Source of the DNA: Brevibacillus ruminantium
Lineage (GTDB): Bacteria > Bacillota > Bacilli > Brevibacillales > Brevibacillaceae
Reading direction: 5' to 3'
Assembly: GCF_023746555.1 (NCBI RefSeq)
Contig: NZ_CP098755.1
Location: 5,171,001-5,235,000, forward strand
Length of the DNA: 64,000 nt
Each line of letters starts with the position of its first letter. The first letter of the stretch is position 1. The position numbers and the translations under genes are program-made. A model generated the notes under the pieces. The model saw only the letters and a list, made by a program, of their open reading frames with translations. It made no database searches and was not told where the DNA came from. Positions 50,755 through 58,617 of this stretch are shown here, in pieces.

Positions 50755-51897
50755 TTATTCAAAAATCAAATGCTTGGCAATCACGATATGCTGAATTTCG
50801 TTGGTTCCTTCGTAAATTTGCGTCACCTTGGCGTCGCGGAACAATCTCTCCACGGGATATTCCCGTGTGTAGCCATATCCGCCGAACACCTGGACGGCTT
50901 CTGTCGCGATCTTGACCGCAGCATCAGAGGCGAATTTTTTGGCCATCGAAGCCTCCTTCCCGCACGCAAGTCCCTGACTGCGCAGGTAAGCGGCCCGGTA
51001 GACCAGCAGTCGCGCGGCTTCGGCCAGTGTTGCCATATCGGCCAGTTTAAAGGCGATTGCCTGTTGCCCGATAATCGGCTGTCCAAATTGCTTTCGCTCT
51101 TTGGCGTACTCGGTCGCATACTGGAGAGCAGCCTCGGCAATCCCCAGCGCCTGGGCAGCGATGCCGATCCGGCCTACATCCAGATTCGCCATCGCGATGG
51201 TAAAGCCGTCCCCCTCCTGGCCAAGCAGGTTTTCAGCCGGCACTCTGGCATTTTCAAAGACCAGCTCCGTCGTGCTGGAGCCGTGGAGCCCCATTTTCTT
51301 TTCCTTTTTACCGATCATCAGTCCCGGTGTATCTTTATCGACGATAAAAGCGGAGATTCCCCGTGTTCCTTGGGAGGAGTCGGTTACCGCAAACGTGATG
51401 TAGATGTCGGCTTCTCCCCCGTTGGTGATGAACACCTTGCTGCCGTTAAGCAGGTAGTGATCCCCCTCTTTGACGGCCGAGGTGCGTATGCGGCCCGCAT
51501 CTGATCCGGCATGCGGCTCGGTCAGGGCGAAAGCCCCAAGCTTTTCACCTGCCGCCAGTTTCGTCACGTATTTTTTCTTTTGCTCGTCGGTGCCGAAGTA
51601 CAAAATCGGGTTGGTGCCGACCGATGTGTGTACGGAAAGAATCACTCCGAGTGTAGCGCTTACTTTGGAAATTTCATGAATCGCCAAAATATAGGAAGGG
51701 AAGTCCGCGCCTGCTCCGCCCCATTCTTCCGGAACAGGAATGCCCATTAAGCCGATCTCCCCCATCTTTTTCACGATCTCGCGGGGGAACTGCTCCGTCT
51801 CCTCCATGACCGGAACAAACGGGGCGATTTCCTTTTGGGCAAAGTCGCGTACCATGCGCCGCATCATCTCTTGTTCTTCACTGAATCGAAAGTCCAT
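50755..51897 (-). CDS. Acyl-CoA dehydrogenase (second of two)
   Basis: Paralogue of the neighbouring gene (380 aa, similar length) with ALTEPHAGSDAGRIRTSA, GSKVFITNGGEADIYITFAV and the catalytic Glu in [15 protein letters not shown]. The overall pattern is close to butyryl-CoA dehydrogenase/MmgC-like enzymes. Two adjacent copies may divide work between straight and branched short-chain acyl-CoAs. It lies between the hydroxyacyl-CoA dehydrogenase and the other acyl-CoA dehydrogenase. Confidence 0.94.
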   Translation of the reverse strand: MDFRFSEEQEMMRRMVRDFAQKEIAPFVPVMEETEQFPREIVKKMGEIGLMGIPVPEEWGGAGADFPSYILAIHEISKVSATLGVILSVHTSVGTNPILYFGTDEQKKKYVTKLAAGEKLGAFALTEPHAGSDAGRIRTSAVKEGDHYLLNGSKVFITNGGEADIYITFAVTDSSQGTRGISAFIVDKDTPGLMIGKKEKKMGLHGSSTTELVFENARVPAENLLGQEGDGFTIAMANLDVGRIGIAAQALGIAEAALQYATEYAKERKQFGQPIIGQQAIAFKLADMATLAEAARLLVYRAAYLRSQGLACGKEASMAKKFASDAAVKIATEAVQVFGGYGYTREYPVERLFRDAKVTQIYEGTNEIQHIVIAKHLIFE

Positions 51898-51926
51898 GAC
51901 CGTCCTGCCTTCCTTTCTGAATCATC

Positions 51927-52778
51927 TCAGTTGTACACGTAGAAACCTCGACCGGATTTTTTGCCCAACCAGCCAGCCTTCACGTATTTGCGCAGCAGTG
52001 GACATGGGCGGTATTTGGAATCGCCAAAGCCCTCGTACAGCACCTCCATGATATAGAGGCAGGTGTCCAGACCGATAAAATCAGCCAGGGTCAGGGGGCC
52101 CATCGGGTGATTCATCCCCAGCTTCATCACTTCGTCAATGGCTTCCGGCGTCGCGACTCCCTCGTAGACACAGTAAATCGCCTCGTTGATCATCGGCATC
52201 AGCACGCGATTGGAGACGAAACCAGGGAAATCGTTGACACTGACGGGCACCTTGGCCATCTGTTTGGACAAATCCTCGGTGAGCTGGTACACCTCATCCG
52301 CCGTCTGCAGACCGCGAATAATCTCGACCAGTTTCATCACGGGGACCGGATTCATGAAATGCATGCCGATCACTTTTTCCGGCCGCGTGGTCACGGCCGC
52401 AATCTCGGTGATGGGCAGCGAGGATGTATTGCTGGCCAGCACCGTATGTGCGGGGCAAACCTCATCCAGCTTTTTGAAAATCTCTGTTTTGACTGCCATG
52501 TTTTCGGTCACGGCCTCAATGACAAAATCAGCGGCTTTGCCGTCAGACAAGTCGGTGGAAAGAGTAAGACGGCTCAATACCTCTTGCTTTTCTTCCTCAC
52601 TCATCCTGCCTTTTTCCACATTGCGGGACAGATTTTTGCTGATAATCCCGAGTCCGCGCTCCACAAATTCCTGCTTTACGTCGTTCAGGATCACCCGAAA
52701 ACCGGCTTGCGCCGATACCTGGGCGATCCCGCTGCCCATCTGTCCTGCACCTACAACCATGATTGTTTGTACGTTCAT
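51927..52778 (-). CDS. 3-hydroxybutyryl-CoA dehydrogenase
   Basis: NAD(P)-dependent 3-hydroxyacyl-CoA dehydrogenase (283 aa). The dinucleotide-binding loop is [13 protein letters not shown] at the N-terminus, followed by the catalytic His in [19 protein letters not shown] and the C-terminal dimerisation domain with [16 protein letters not shown]. The family includes Hbd and MmgB. The ATG at 52778 has GGAGG seven bases upstream, and two codons earlier there is a less suitable GTG. It follows the thiolase by 41 bases. Confidence 0.95.
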   Translation of the reverse strand: MNVQTIMVVGAGQMGSGIAQVSAQAGFRVILNDVKQEFVERGLGIISKNLSRNVEKGRMSEEEKQEVLSRLTLSTDLSDGKAADFVIEAVTENMAVKTEIFKKLDEVCPAHTVLASNTSSLPITEIAAVTTRPEKVIGMHFMNPVPVMKLVEIIRGLQTADEVYQLTEDLSKQMAKVPVSVNDFPGFVSNRVLMPMINEAIYCVYEGVATPEAIDEVMKLGMNHPMGPLTLADFIGLDTCLYIMEVLYEGFGDSKYRPCPLLRKYVKAGWLGKKSGRGFYVYN

Positions 52779-52819
52779 CTCCACGCCTCCGTTCGACTTT
52801 CGACTGCTGTCACTTTCGT

Positions 52820-53998
52820 CTATTCCACTTTGATCAACACAGCGTCACCCTGGGCAGCACCGCTGCAAATTGCGGCAATCCCCAGTCCGCCGCCTCTGCG
52901 CTTCAACTCATAGGCCAGATGGAGAATGATCCGCGCACCGCTGGCTCCGATCGGATGGCCCAGCGCGATGGCGCCGCCGTTCACATTTACTTTTTCTTCA
53001 TCCCAGCCGACGATCTTGCCGCTGGTGAGCGTGACGGCCGCAAACGCTTCGTTCACCTCAAACAGGGCAATATCCTCCAGCCTGGTGTCGGTTTTCTCCA
53101 GCAGCTTCTGGATTGCCAGTCCCGGTGTCGTGGCAATGTACGGCGCTTCTGCTCCCACCTGTGCGTGCCCGAGGATGGTCGCCAGCGGTTGAACACCCAG
53201 CTCGGCCGCTTTTTCCTCCGACATCAGCACCATGGCCGCCGCCCCGTCATTGATGCCCGGCGCATTGCCAGCAGTAATCGTTCCGTCCTTTTTATATACG
53301 GGGGAAAGCTTTGCCAGCCCCTCCAGCGTGGTATCAGGCCGTGGCGCTTCGTCTTTTTTGACCAGGAGCGGCTCTCCCTTGCGCTGCGGAATGGACACCG
53401 GCACGATCTCTTCGTCGAAGATCCCCGCCTCCATCGCCTGCACAGCTCGCTGCTGACTCCGATAGGCCCAGCGGTCCTGCTCTTCTCTGGAAATGCCGTA
53501 CTCTTCAGCGACATTGCTGCCGTGAACCGCCATCGGCACCTGATCAAAAGGACAGGTCAAGCCGTCGTACATCATCAAGTCCCGAACCGTTCCATCTCCC
53601 ATGCGCAGTCCATATCTGGCTCCCGGGATCGCATACGGGGCGTTGCTCATGCTCTCCATGCCGCCTGCTACGATAATCTGGCCGTCCCCTGCGCGAATGA
53701 TCTGGTCACCCATCGTGACTGCTCTCATCCCTGAGGCGCACACCTTGTTGATCGTTTGACTGGCTATCGTCCACGGCACTCCTGCCTTGCGCGCTGCCTG
53801 ACGGGATGGGACCTGCCCAGCGCCAGCCTGTATGACCATGCCCATAATCACTTCGTCTACCTGCTCACCGGATACGCCAGCACGCTGCAGCGCTTCTTTG
53901 ATCACGATGGCACCCAAATCTACAGCTGTTACATCCTTCAGTACACCGCCCAGTTTGCCAAAAGGGGTGCGGGCTCCCCCCACAATTACCGTTTTCAT
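52820..53998 (-). CDS. Acetyl-CoA acetyltransferase (thiolase) of the acyl-CoA operon
   Basis: Thiolase (392 aa), first gene of the operon. The nucleophile Cys lies in [23 protein letters not shown] and [16 protein letters not shown] follow, and [12 protein letters not shown] carries the last Cys. The ATG at 53998 has GGAGG nine bases upstream, and a preceding TTG is a less likely start. It is paralogous to the thiolase at 8558-9748. The operator at 54046 precedes it. It should cleave acetoacetyl-CoA or a short 3-ketoacyl-CoA. Confidence 0.95.
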   Translation of the reverse strand: MKTVIVGGARTPFGKLGGVLKDVTAVDLGAIVIKEALQRAGVSGEQVDEVIMGMVIQAGAGQVPSRQAARKAGVPWTIASQTINKVCASGMRAVTMGDQIIRAGDGQIIVAGGMESMSNAPYAIPGARYGLRMGDGTVRDLMMYDGLTCPFDQVPMAVHGSNVAEEYGISREEQDRWAYRSQQRAVQAMEAGIFDEEIVPVSIPQRKGEPLLVKKDEAPRPDTTLEGLAKLSPVYKKDGTITAGNAPGINDGAAAMVLMSEEKAAELGVQPLATILGHAQVGAEAPYIATTPGLAIQKLLEKTDTRLEDIALFEVNEAFAAVTLTSGKIVGWDEEKVNVNGGAIALGHPIGASGARIILHLAYELKRRGGGLGIAAICSGAAQGDAVLIKVE

Positions 53999-54045
53999 CA
54001 ACCAGTTCCTCCCTGAAAGATGACATGCAAAACGATCAAACTGAT

Positions 54046-54059
54046 TGAGCGGTCGCTCA
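54046..54059 (-). promoter_or_regulatory. TetR-type operator at the head of the acyl-CoA operon
   Basis: TGAGCG-GT-CGCTCA is a perfect 14-base palindrome with a two-base centre. It lies just downstream of the predicted transcription start, where a bound repressor would block elongation or initiation. Confidence 0.7.
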
Positions 54060-54074
54060 TTTTTCTATATCTTC

Positions 54075-54103
54075 ATTTTGCCCCCTCACGTCCGAATAGT
54101 CAA
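54075..54103 (-). promoter_or_regulatory. Promoter of the acyl-CoA operon
   Basis: On the minus strand TTGACT (54098-54103) and CAAAAT (54075-54080) are 17 bases apart. The -10 is one base from TAAAAT. Confidence 0.55.
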
Positions 54104-54111
54104 TGAATATA

Positions 54112-54167
54112 GAAAAAAAGAAGGCCTGACTTTTCTTGGTCACGAGAGATGGACCTTGAGGTCAGGC
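54112..54167 (-). terminator. Terminator of the sigma/anti-sigma pair
   Basis: On the minus strand GCCTGAC (54161-54167) pairs with GTCAGGC (54124-54130), with an inner CAAGGTC/GACCAAG stem. The final run is CTTCTTTTTTT. Confidence 0.85.
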
Positions 54168-54176
54168 AGTTCTTTA

Positions 54177-55418
54177 TTATTGAATCGGCATCCAGCTTAC
54201 TTTCCAGATGCCCTGCTGATTCTTCAGCATGCGAAAGGCAAGCGGTTCCCTGCCGTCGGCAAACTCCATCATGACGAGTGCTTCTTTCGATTGCATCATC
54301 TTCATCGACCGCTTTTCGCCCTCCGGGATGACGGGAGGTTGCGGGCTTTGCAGCCGGACCTCAAAGCCTTTGACGTTCCGCTTCAGATCGGCCACCCATT
54401 TTTGCGTGTTCTCTGCGCCCACCGGATCGTTTATGACATCATCCAGGAACTGCTCAAGCGAGGGCTTCTCATAGGCTTCGTCGTCGATGTACAAGGCGTA
54501 TTGCGTATGGAGGTCTCCCTCTTCCTCGGCAAATATATACAGCTTCAGGATGTCGACCGGCTCCAGGTCTTTCAGCAGGGTATCGTCTTTTTTCTCGTAG
54601 TATTCGAAATAGATTTTCTTCAGTTCATCATTCAGGTCAAAGACAGATGGTGCCGGCCTTTCGTTCAGCTTCGTTTCCAGCCCTGTCGTTCCGTTTGGCC
54701 GCATCCAGTAAAAATACACATCATTGCCAGGGCCCTGCACGTATTGAATGGAGTATAAATACAGCTTTTTTTCCTTCCAGGCGAGAAACAGATTGACGCC
54801 TACCTTTCCGGATTGCAGCCCTTCTTCATCTACCACATGTCCCGGTACCTCCGGCACATATCCTGGCTGTTTAAAAAAGCTACGTCCCCAAAACTCGTCT
54901 GCGCCATTTTCCAAATCGCCGCCGTCATCGATCGGCTCGTATTCCCCCGGAATTCTTAGCAATACTTCCTCCTGGGTCAGGCCGATTCGCAGCGCCTCTT
55001 TGATCTCCTCTACCTTTTTCCTGATCTCCTTATCGCGGCGAGCTAACTCCTCGGGATTCAGTGAGGGATCGCTGCCCTTGGCAGGCTGGTTTTCCGGCGC
55101 AGTGACAGCAGATGGCGGCAAATGGGGTCCGGCAGGATCGGAGGGAGACGGCTGAACTGCTCCATGAGGACCTGGTCCTCCGGGCGTCAGATCGGTCTGC
55201 TTCATCGATACGCCTGCGAAGATCAGAAGGGATGCAACTAAAATCGCTCCGCCTGTCAATGAGAGCGGACGCAGCCTATGCCTCTGCGGGCCCGTCTCTT
55301 CGCCTCCCCGGGCGACGTTCAAGATGCGTTCCTCCAGTGCGCTTGTCTCTCCCAATTCCCGCAGAATTGTCTGGTCAGCAGCCTCTTTCAATCCTAGCAG
55401 TCGCTTCTCTATATCCAT
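54177..55418 (-). CDS. Membrane protein, probable anti-sigma factor of the adjacent ECF sigma
   Basis: Protein of 413 aa with a cytoplasmic N-terminus (about 1-55, MDIEKRLLGLKEAADQ), one membrane helix (about 57-76, LSLTGGAILVASLLIFAGV), a Pro/Ser-rich linker and a 290-residue extracytoplasmic part that I do not recognise. The overlap with the sigma factor stop (10 bases) and the topology are those of an anti-sigma factor or sensor partner. The N-terminus lacks a clear zinc-binding ZAS motif (HxxxCxxC). The extracytoplasmic part has Glu/Asp-rich segments and may be a ligand sensor. Function is inferred from position and topology. Confidence 0.65.
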   Translation of the reverse strand: MDIEKRLLGLKEAADQTILRELGETSALEERILNVARGGEETGPQRHRLRPLSLTGGAILVASLLIFAGVSMKQTDLTPGGPGPHGAVQPSPSDPAGPHLPPSAVTAPENQPAKGSDPSLNPEELARRDKEIRKKVEEIKEALRIGLTQEEVLLRIPGEYEPIDDGGDLENGADEFWGRSFFKQPGYVPEVPGHVVDEEGLQSGKVGVNLFLAWKEKKLYLYSIQYVQGPGNDVYFYWMRPNGTTGLETKLNERPAPSVFDLNDELKKIYFEYYEKKDDTLLKDLEPVDILKLYIFAEEEGDLHTQYALYIDDEAYEKPSLEQFLDDVINDPVGAENTQKWVADLKRNVKGFEVRLQSPQPPVIPEGEKRSMKMMQSKEALVMMEFADGREPLAFRMLKNQQGIWKVSWMPIQ

Positions 55419-55954
55419 TCCAGTCCCTCCTTTTCCAGTCGCTCTTTCAGCTTTTGGCGGGCCCGATGCAGCCTCGTATAAACGGCTCCGGGGGAAATTC
55501 CCAAGATGTCGGCCATTTTCTCAATCGACAGCTCCTCATAGTAATGCAGCACAATCATCTGCCTGTGATTGGGAGGCAAATTCATGACCATCCTGACAAA
55601 GCGGGCCCGCCCGTCGTTATGGATCACGGACGATTCAGCAGCCTCCGCTACCTCCAGATCGACGTCGGGCCGGTAAAACAGGTGGCGAAACGACCAGGAA
55701 CGCAGATGCTTTCTCGCTTCATTCATGGCAATTTTGTAGACCCAGGTCTGCATAGAGCTTTCCCCGCGAAAGGAAGACAGATTTTTGTATGCCTTCAAAA
55801 AGACTTCCTGGGTGATGTCTTCGGCCAGGCTGCGATCCTTGACGATCAGGTAGACGAGGCGCAGAACCTTTTTGACGTAGTCACGCACGAGACTTTCAAA
55901 AACAGCCTCCTTTGTTTTCTCTAAGCGAAATCCCGCTTCTTCCAGCTTTCTCAC
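55409..55954 (-). CDS. ECF RNA polymerase sigma factor
   Basis: ECF sigma factor (181 aa). Region 2 has VYLIVKDRSLAEDITQEVFLKAYKNLSSFRGESSMQTWVYKIAMNEARKHLR (landmarks DITQEVFLKAY and QTWVYKIAMNEARKHLR). Region 4 has LPPNHRQMIVLHYYEELSIEKMADILGISPGAVYTRLHRARQKLK. The start is a GTG at 55954. It overlaps the downstream gene by 10 bases, forming a classic sigma/anti-sigma unit. I found no matching autoregulatory promoter right upstream. The ECF promoter at 19170 might be one of its targets, but nothing in the sequence shows this. Confidence 0.9.
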   Translation of the reverse strand: MRKLEEAGFRLEKTKEAVFESLVRDYVKKVLRLVYLIVKDRSLAEDITQEVFLKAYKNLSSFRGESSMQTWVYKIAMNEARKHLRSWSFRHLFYRPDVDLEVAEAAESSVIHNDGRARFVRMVMNLPPNHRQMIVLHYYEELSIEKMADILGISPGAVYTRLHRARQKLKERLEKEGLEWI

Positions 55955-55997
55955 TCCCCTCTACTGGTATTGATCCGGCAGCCTGCTTTTTCTTACC

Positions 55998-56034
55998 GAA
56001 AAAAATCTCCCTGCCTTTTTTGGACAAGGAGATT
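55998..56034 (-). terminator. Terminator of fadF
   Basis: On the minus strand AATCTCC (56028-56034, read as GGAGATT on plus) pairs with GGAGATT (56004-56010 read as AATCTCC on plus) and is followed by seven T, about 160 bases after the fadF stop. Confidence 0.8.
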
Positions 56035-56143
56035 TTCCATCGCTTCGTTGGCATGCATGTCGTGCAAGCCCGTAAAGCGTTCTTTTGCCTGAAACCGTTC
56101 GTTGGACAAAGCTGCAGGGACAAAGACGACTATCGCTTATGCT

Positions 56144-56218
56144 GCGTCTGTTCTGATCGCGTCCATTCTGATCCCGTCCATTCTGATCGCGTCCGTTTAA
56201 ATCGCGTCCGCCAGAATT
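56144..56218 (-). repeat. 15-bp tandem repeat around the fadF stop codon
   Basis: Four clear units of 15 bases (56144-56158, 56159-56173, 56174-56188, 56189-56203) and a fifth, diverged one (56204-56218) share the core GCGTCC-N2-TCTGATC on the plus strand. The fadF stop TAA (56197-56199) falls inside one unit. Because 15 is a multiple of three, the units continue the fadF frame beyond the stop as TDAIRMDGIRMDAIRTDAA before the next stop. Confidence 0.85.
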
Positions 56219-58263
56219 TCCGCTATGTCGCGGGTCTTCACTTCGTCTTCCTTCTCTTTCATTTTCACGCCGTCGTTCATCATCGTCAGGCAGTACGGAC
56301 AAGCGCTGGCGATGGCTGTCGGACCCACTTCGAGAGCTTGCTCGGTACGGGCGACGTTCACCCGTGTGCCTTCATGCTCTTCCATCCACATCAGTCCGCC
56401 GCCGGCTCCGCAGCACATGCTGTCGCAACCGCTGCGCTTCATCTCGGCGATTTCCACACCGGGGATCGCCTCCAGAATCTGACGGGGCATGTCGTAGATT
56501 TCGTTGTAACGGCCGAGGTAGCAGGAGTCATGGTAGGTGATCCGCTCTTTCACTTCTTTGGTTGGCTTGAGGCGGCCTTCCTTCACCCATTTTGCGAGCA
56601 GCTCAGAGTGATGATACACCTCGGCCTCCAGACCAAATTCGGGATATTCATTTTTAAAGGTATTGAAAGCGTGCGGGTCGCAGGTCACGATCTTCTTCAC
56701 GCCATACGCCTGGAACAACGCGATGTTTTCCTGGGCGAGCTGCTGGAACAGAAATTCGTTTCCGATACGGCGCGCAGTATCGCCGGAGTTTTTCTCCTCA
56801 TTGCCGAGAATGGCAAATTTGACGCCGGCTTCGTGCATCAGCTTGACGAAGGCTTGGGAGATTTTTTGGCTGCGCAGGTCAAATGAGCCCATCGCGCCAA
56901 CCCAGAACAGGTATTCAAAGTCCTCCGCCGTTTGTACAGTAGGCACTTCGTACTCGCCGTTCAGACCTTCAATCCATTTCATCCGGTCTTTGCGGTTGAT
57001 GCCCCATGGGTTGCCCTGGCGCTCGATGTTGTTCAGCGCACGCTGGGCTTCCTGCGGCATGCTGCCCTCAGTCATTACGAGATAGCGGCGCATGTCGATA
57101 ATTTTGTCTACGTGCTCGTTCATCACCGGACACTGATCCTCACAGTTGCGGCAGGTGGTACAAGCCCACAGCTCCTGCTCTGTGATGACATCGCCGATCA
57201 GGTTTTTGTCGTAGATTGCCGCTGTCGCTTCCTCAGAGGCCGCAGCCGCCTCGGAGGCCTGCATAGCCAGTTGGTTGGCCGAAGCATTGGCAAAGCTCGG
57301 CATCCACGGCGTACGCGAGGTAATCACGGCCCCTTTTTCCGTCAGGTGATCGCGCATCTTGGTAATCAAATCCATCGGGGACAGCATTTTTCCCGTGCCC
57401 GATGCGGGACACATATTGGTGCAGCGGCCGCACTCGACACAAGCGTACAGGTCGATGAGCTGCGTCTGCGTAAAATCCTCAATTTTGCCGACCCCGAACA
57501 CTTCCTGGGTCTCGTCCTCAAAATCGATGCTGGACAGCTTTCCGGTCGGCTCCAGCTTTTTAAACCAGACATTGATCGGAGCAAAGATCAAGTGCGCATG
57601 CTTGGACTGCGGCACGTAGATAGCAAAAGCAAGCAGGATCAGAAGATGCATCCACCAGAATACGTAGAAACAGGCAGCTGCTGCCGTCGTGGACATGCCT
57701 GCAAAGAGAGCAGCGATCACGGACGAGATGGGCGCAAAGGCCGACGCTTCATGTCCCAGCCATAGCTGCTCAAAGGCCAGTGAGAGCAGAACGCTCGCCA
57801 TCAGCGTGGAGATGAACAGAAGCACCAGGCCGGACTTGAATCCCCGTTTTAAACGCTTCAGCTTTTCCACATAGCGGCGGTAAAACGCATAGCCTACTGC
57901 TGCCAGGATCAAAAATGTAGTAATCTCCTGCATCAGGCTGAAATACTTGTGCGCGCTGCCAAAGGGAAGCTCGAAGCCTTTGACCAGCCCTTTGATGATC
58001 AGCTCGATCGCCCCGAACTGCAGGATGATAAAGCCGTAAAACATGACGACGTGCATCACGCCGCTCTTTTTGTCCTTCAGGAGTTTTTTGTGAAAAACGA
58101 CGTTCTCCAGCATCAGGTTGATGCGTGCGCCAAAGTCGTCCTTCACATCCGGCTTTTTCCCCAATTTGATGAAAAGATACCGGCTGTACACCACATGACA
58201 AGCCAGGTACAAACCGTATGCAAGCACCAGAAAAAACGCGATGAGATTAATCAGAGCCAGCAA
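56197..58263 (-). CDS. fadF: FadF-type membrane iron-sulfur oxidoreductase
   Basis: Membrane-bound electron carrier (688 aa) that most likely moves electrons from reduced ETF to the quinone pool in fatty-acid degradation (B. subtilis FadF/YwjF). An N-terminal membrane domain with about six helices (about 1-215) is followed by two [4Fe-4S] motifs, CVECGRCTNMCP (about 272-283) and CTTCRNCEDQCP (about 367-378). The heterodisulfide-reductase-like domain ends with SCYLGRYNE and the CCG motif CCGAGGG (about 616). A TTG start at 58263 follows GGGGGAG. Operators of the same pattern as the acyl-CoA operon precede it. Confidence 0.93.
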   Translation of the reverse strand: MLALINLIAFFLVLAYGLYLACHVVYSRYLFIKLGKKPDVKDDFGARINLMLENVVFHKKLLKDKKSGVMHVVMFYGFIILQFGAIELIIKGLVKGFELPFGSAHKYFSLMQEITTFLILAAVGYAFYRRYVEKLKRLKRGFKSGLVLLFISTLMASVLLSLAFEQLWLGHEASAFAPISSVIAALFAGMSTTAAAACFYVFWWMHLLILLAFAIYVPQSKHAHLIFAPINVWFKKLEPTGKLSSIDFEDETQEVFGVGKIEDFTQTQLIDLYACVECGRCTNMCPASGTGKMLSPMDLITKMRDHLTEKGAVITSRTPWMPSFANASANQLAMQASEAAAASEEATAAIYDKNLIGDVITEQELWACTTCRNCEDQCPVMNEHVDKIIDMRRYLVMTEGSMPQEAQRALNNIERQGNPWGINRKDRMKWIEGLNGEYEVPTVQTAEDFEYLFWVGAMGSFDLRSQKISQAFVKLMHEAGVKFAILGNEEKNSGDTARRIGNEFLFQQLAQENIALFQAYGVKKIVTCDPHAFNTFKNEYPEFGLEAEVYHHSELLAKWVKEGRLKPTKEVKERITYHDSCYLGRYNEIYDMPRQILEAIPGVEIAEMKRSGCDSMCCGAGGGLMWMEEHEGTRVNVARTEQALEVGPTAIASACPYCLTMMNDGVKMKEKEDEVKTRDIAEILADAI

Positions 58264-58302
58264 GGTCCTCAGCTCCCCCTTTTTCGTCTTCGACTGTTGT
58301 TT

Positions 58303-58331
58303 TCTATCTTATCAGAATGGAGAGAAAAAAT
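58303..58331 (-). promoter_or_regulatory. Possible promoter of fadF
   Basis: On the minus strand TTCATT and TAAGAT are separated by 17 bases just upstream of fadF. The -35 overlaps the operator at 58331-58344. The interval 58264-58617 otherwise holds only the operators, the kamA terminator and AT-rich leader, with no gene. Confidence 0.45.
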
Positions 58332-58344
58332 GAATGACCATTCA
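58331..58344 (-). promoter_or_regulatory. TetR/FadR-type operator of fadF, proximal site
   Basis: TGAATG-AC-CATTCA has perfect half-sites around a two-base centre. Read on the minus strand with its flank, it also fits the B. subtilis FadR box TGAATGAMTANTCATTCA in 16 of 18 positions. Confidence 0.65.
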
Positions 58345-58389
58345 CTCATTATTTTTTCTTTTGCAAATTTTGCACAAACTCGCCCAGAC

Positions 58390-58403
58390 TGAGCGTTCGT
58401 TCA
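58390..58403 (-). promoter_or_regulatory. TetR/FadR-type operator of fadF, distal site
   Basis: TGAGCG-TT-CGTTCA has one half-site mismatch to perfect symmetry. Its centre is 59 bases from the proximal site. Confidence 0.5.
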
Positions 58404-58509
58404 GGATAGGCTATGCCCTGATCTTAACACATATGCCTGTGATTCGTCATCACTCTTTCTTGGAAGGGCTGCTTCCAGATGGTGGTCGGGAGGCCAGTCC
58501 AAGTGAGAG

Positions 58510-58563
58510 TAAAAAAATCACCCCGACAGCAAAAGGTTTTTCCTTTTCCTGATCGAGGTGATT
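58510..58563 (-). terminator. Terminator of kamA
   Basis: On the minus strand AATCACC..TCGA pairs with TCGGGGTGATT across an inner AAAAGG/CCTTTT hairpin and ends in seven T, 55 bases after the kamA stop. Confidence 0.8.
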
Positions 58564-58617
58564 CTACCGTGGGGAAATTGCTGCTTCCCTCAAGGTTACA
58601 CATATTTGTCCGGATGC

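Noticed and set aside
55961..56302. Minus-strand frame with GRDQN repeats
   Set aside because: It is the same 15-bp tandem repeat read in another frame, overlapping the fadF end. No ribosome site precedes it, and fadF explains the region.
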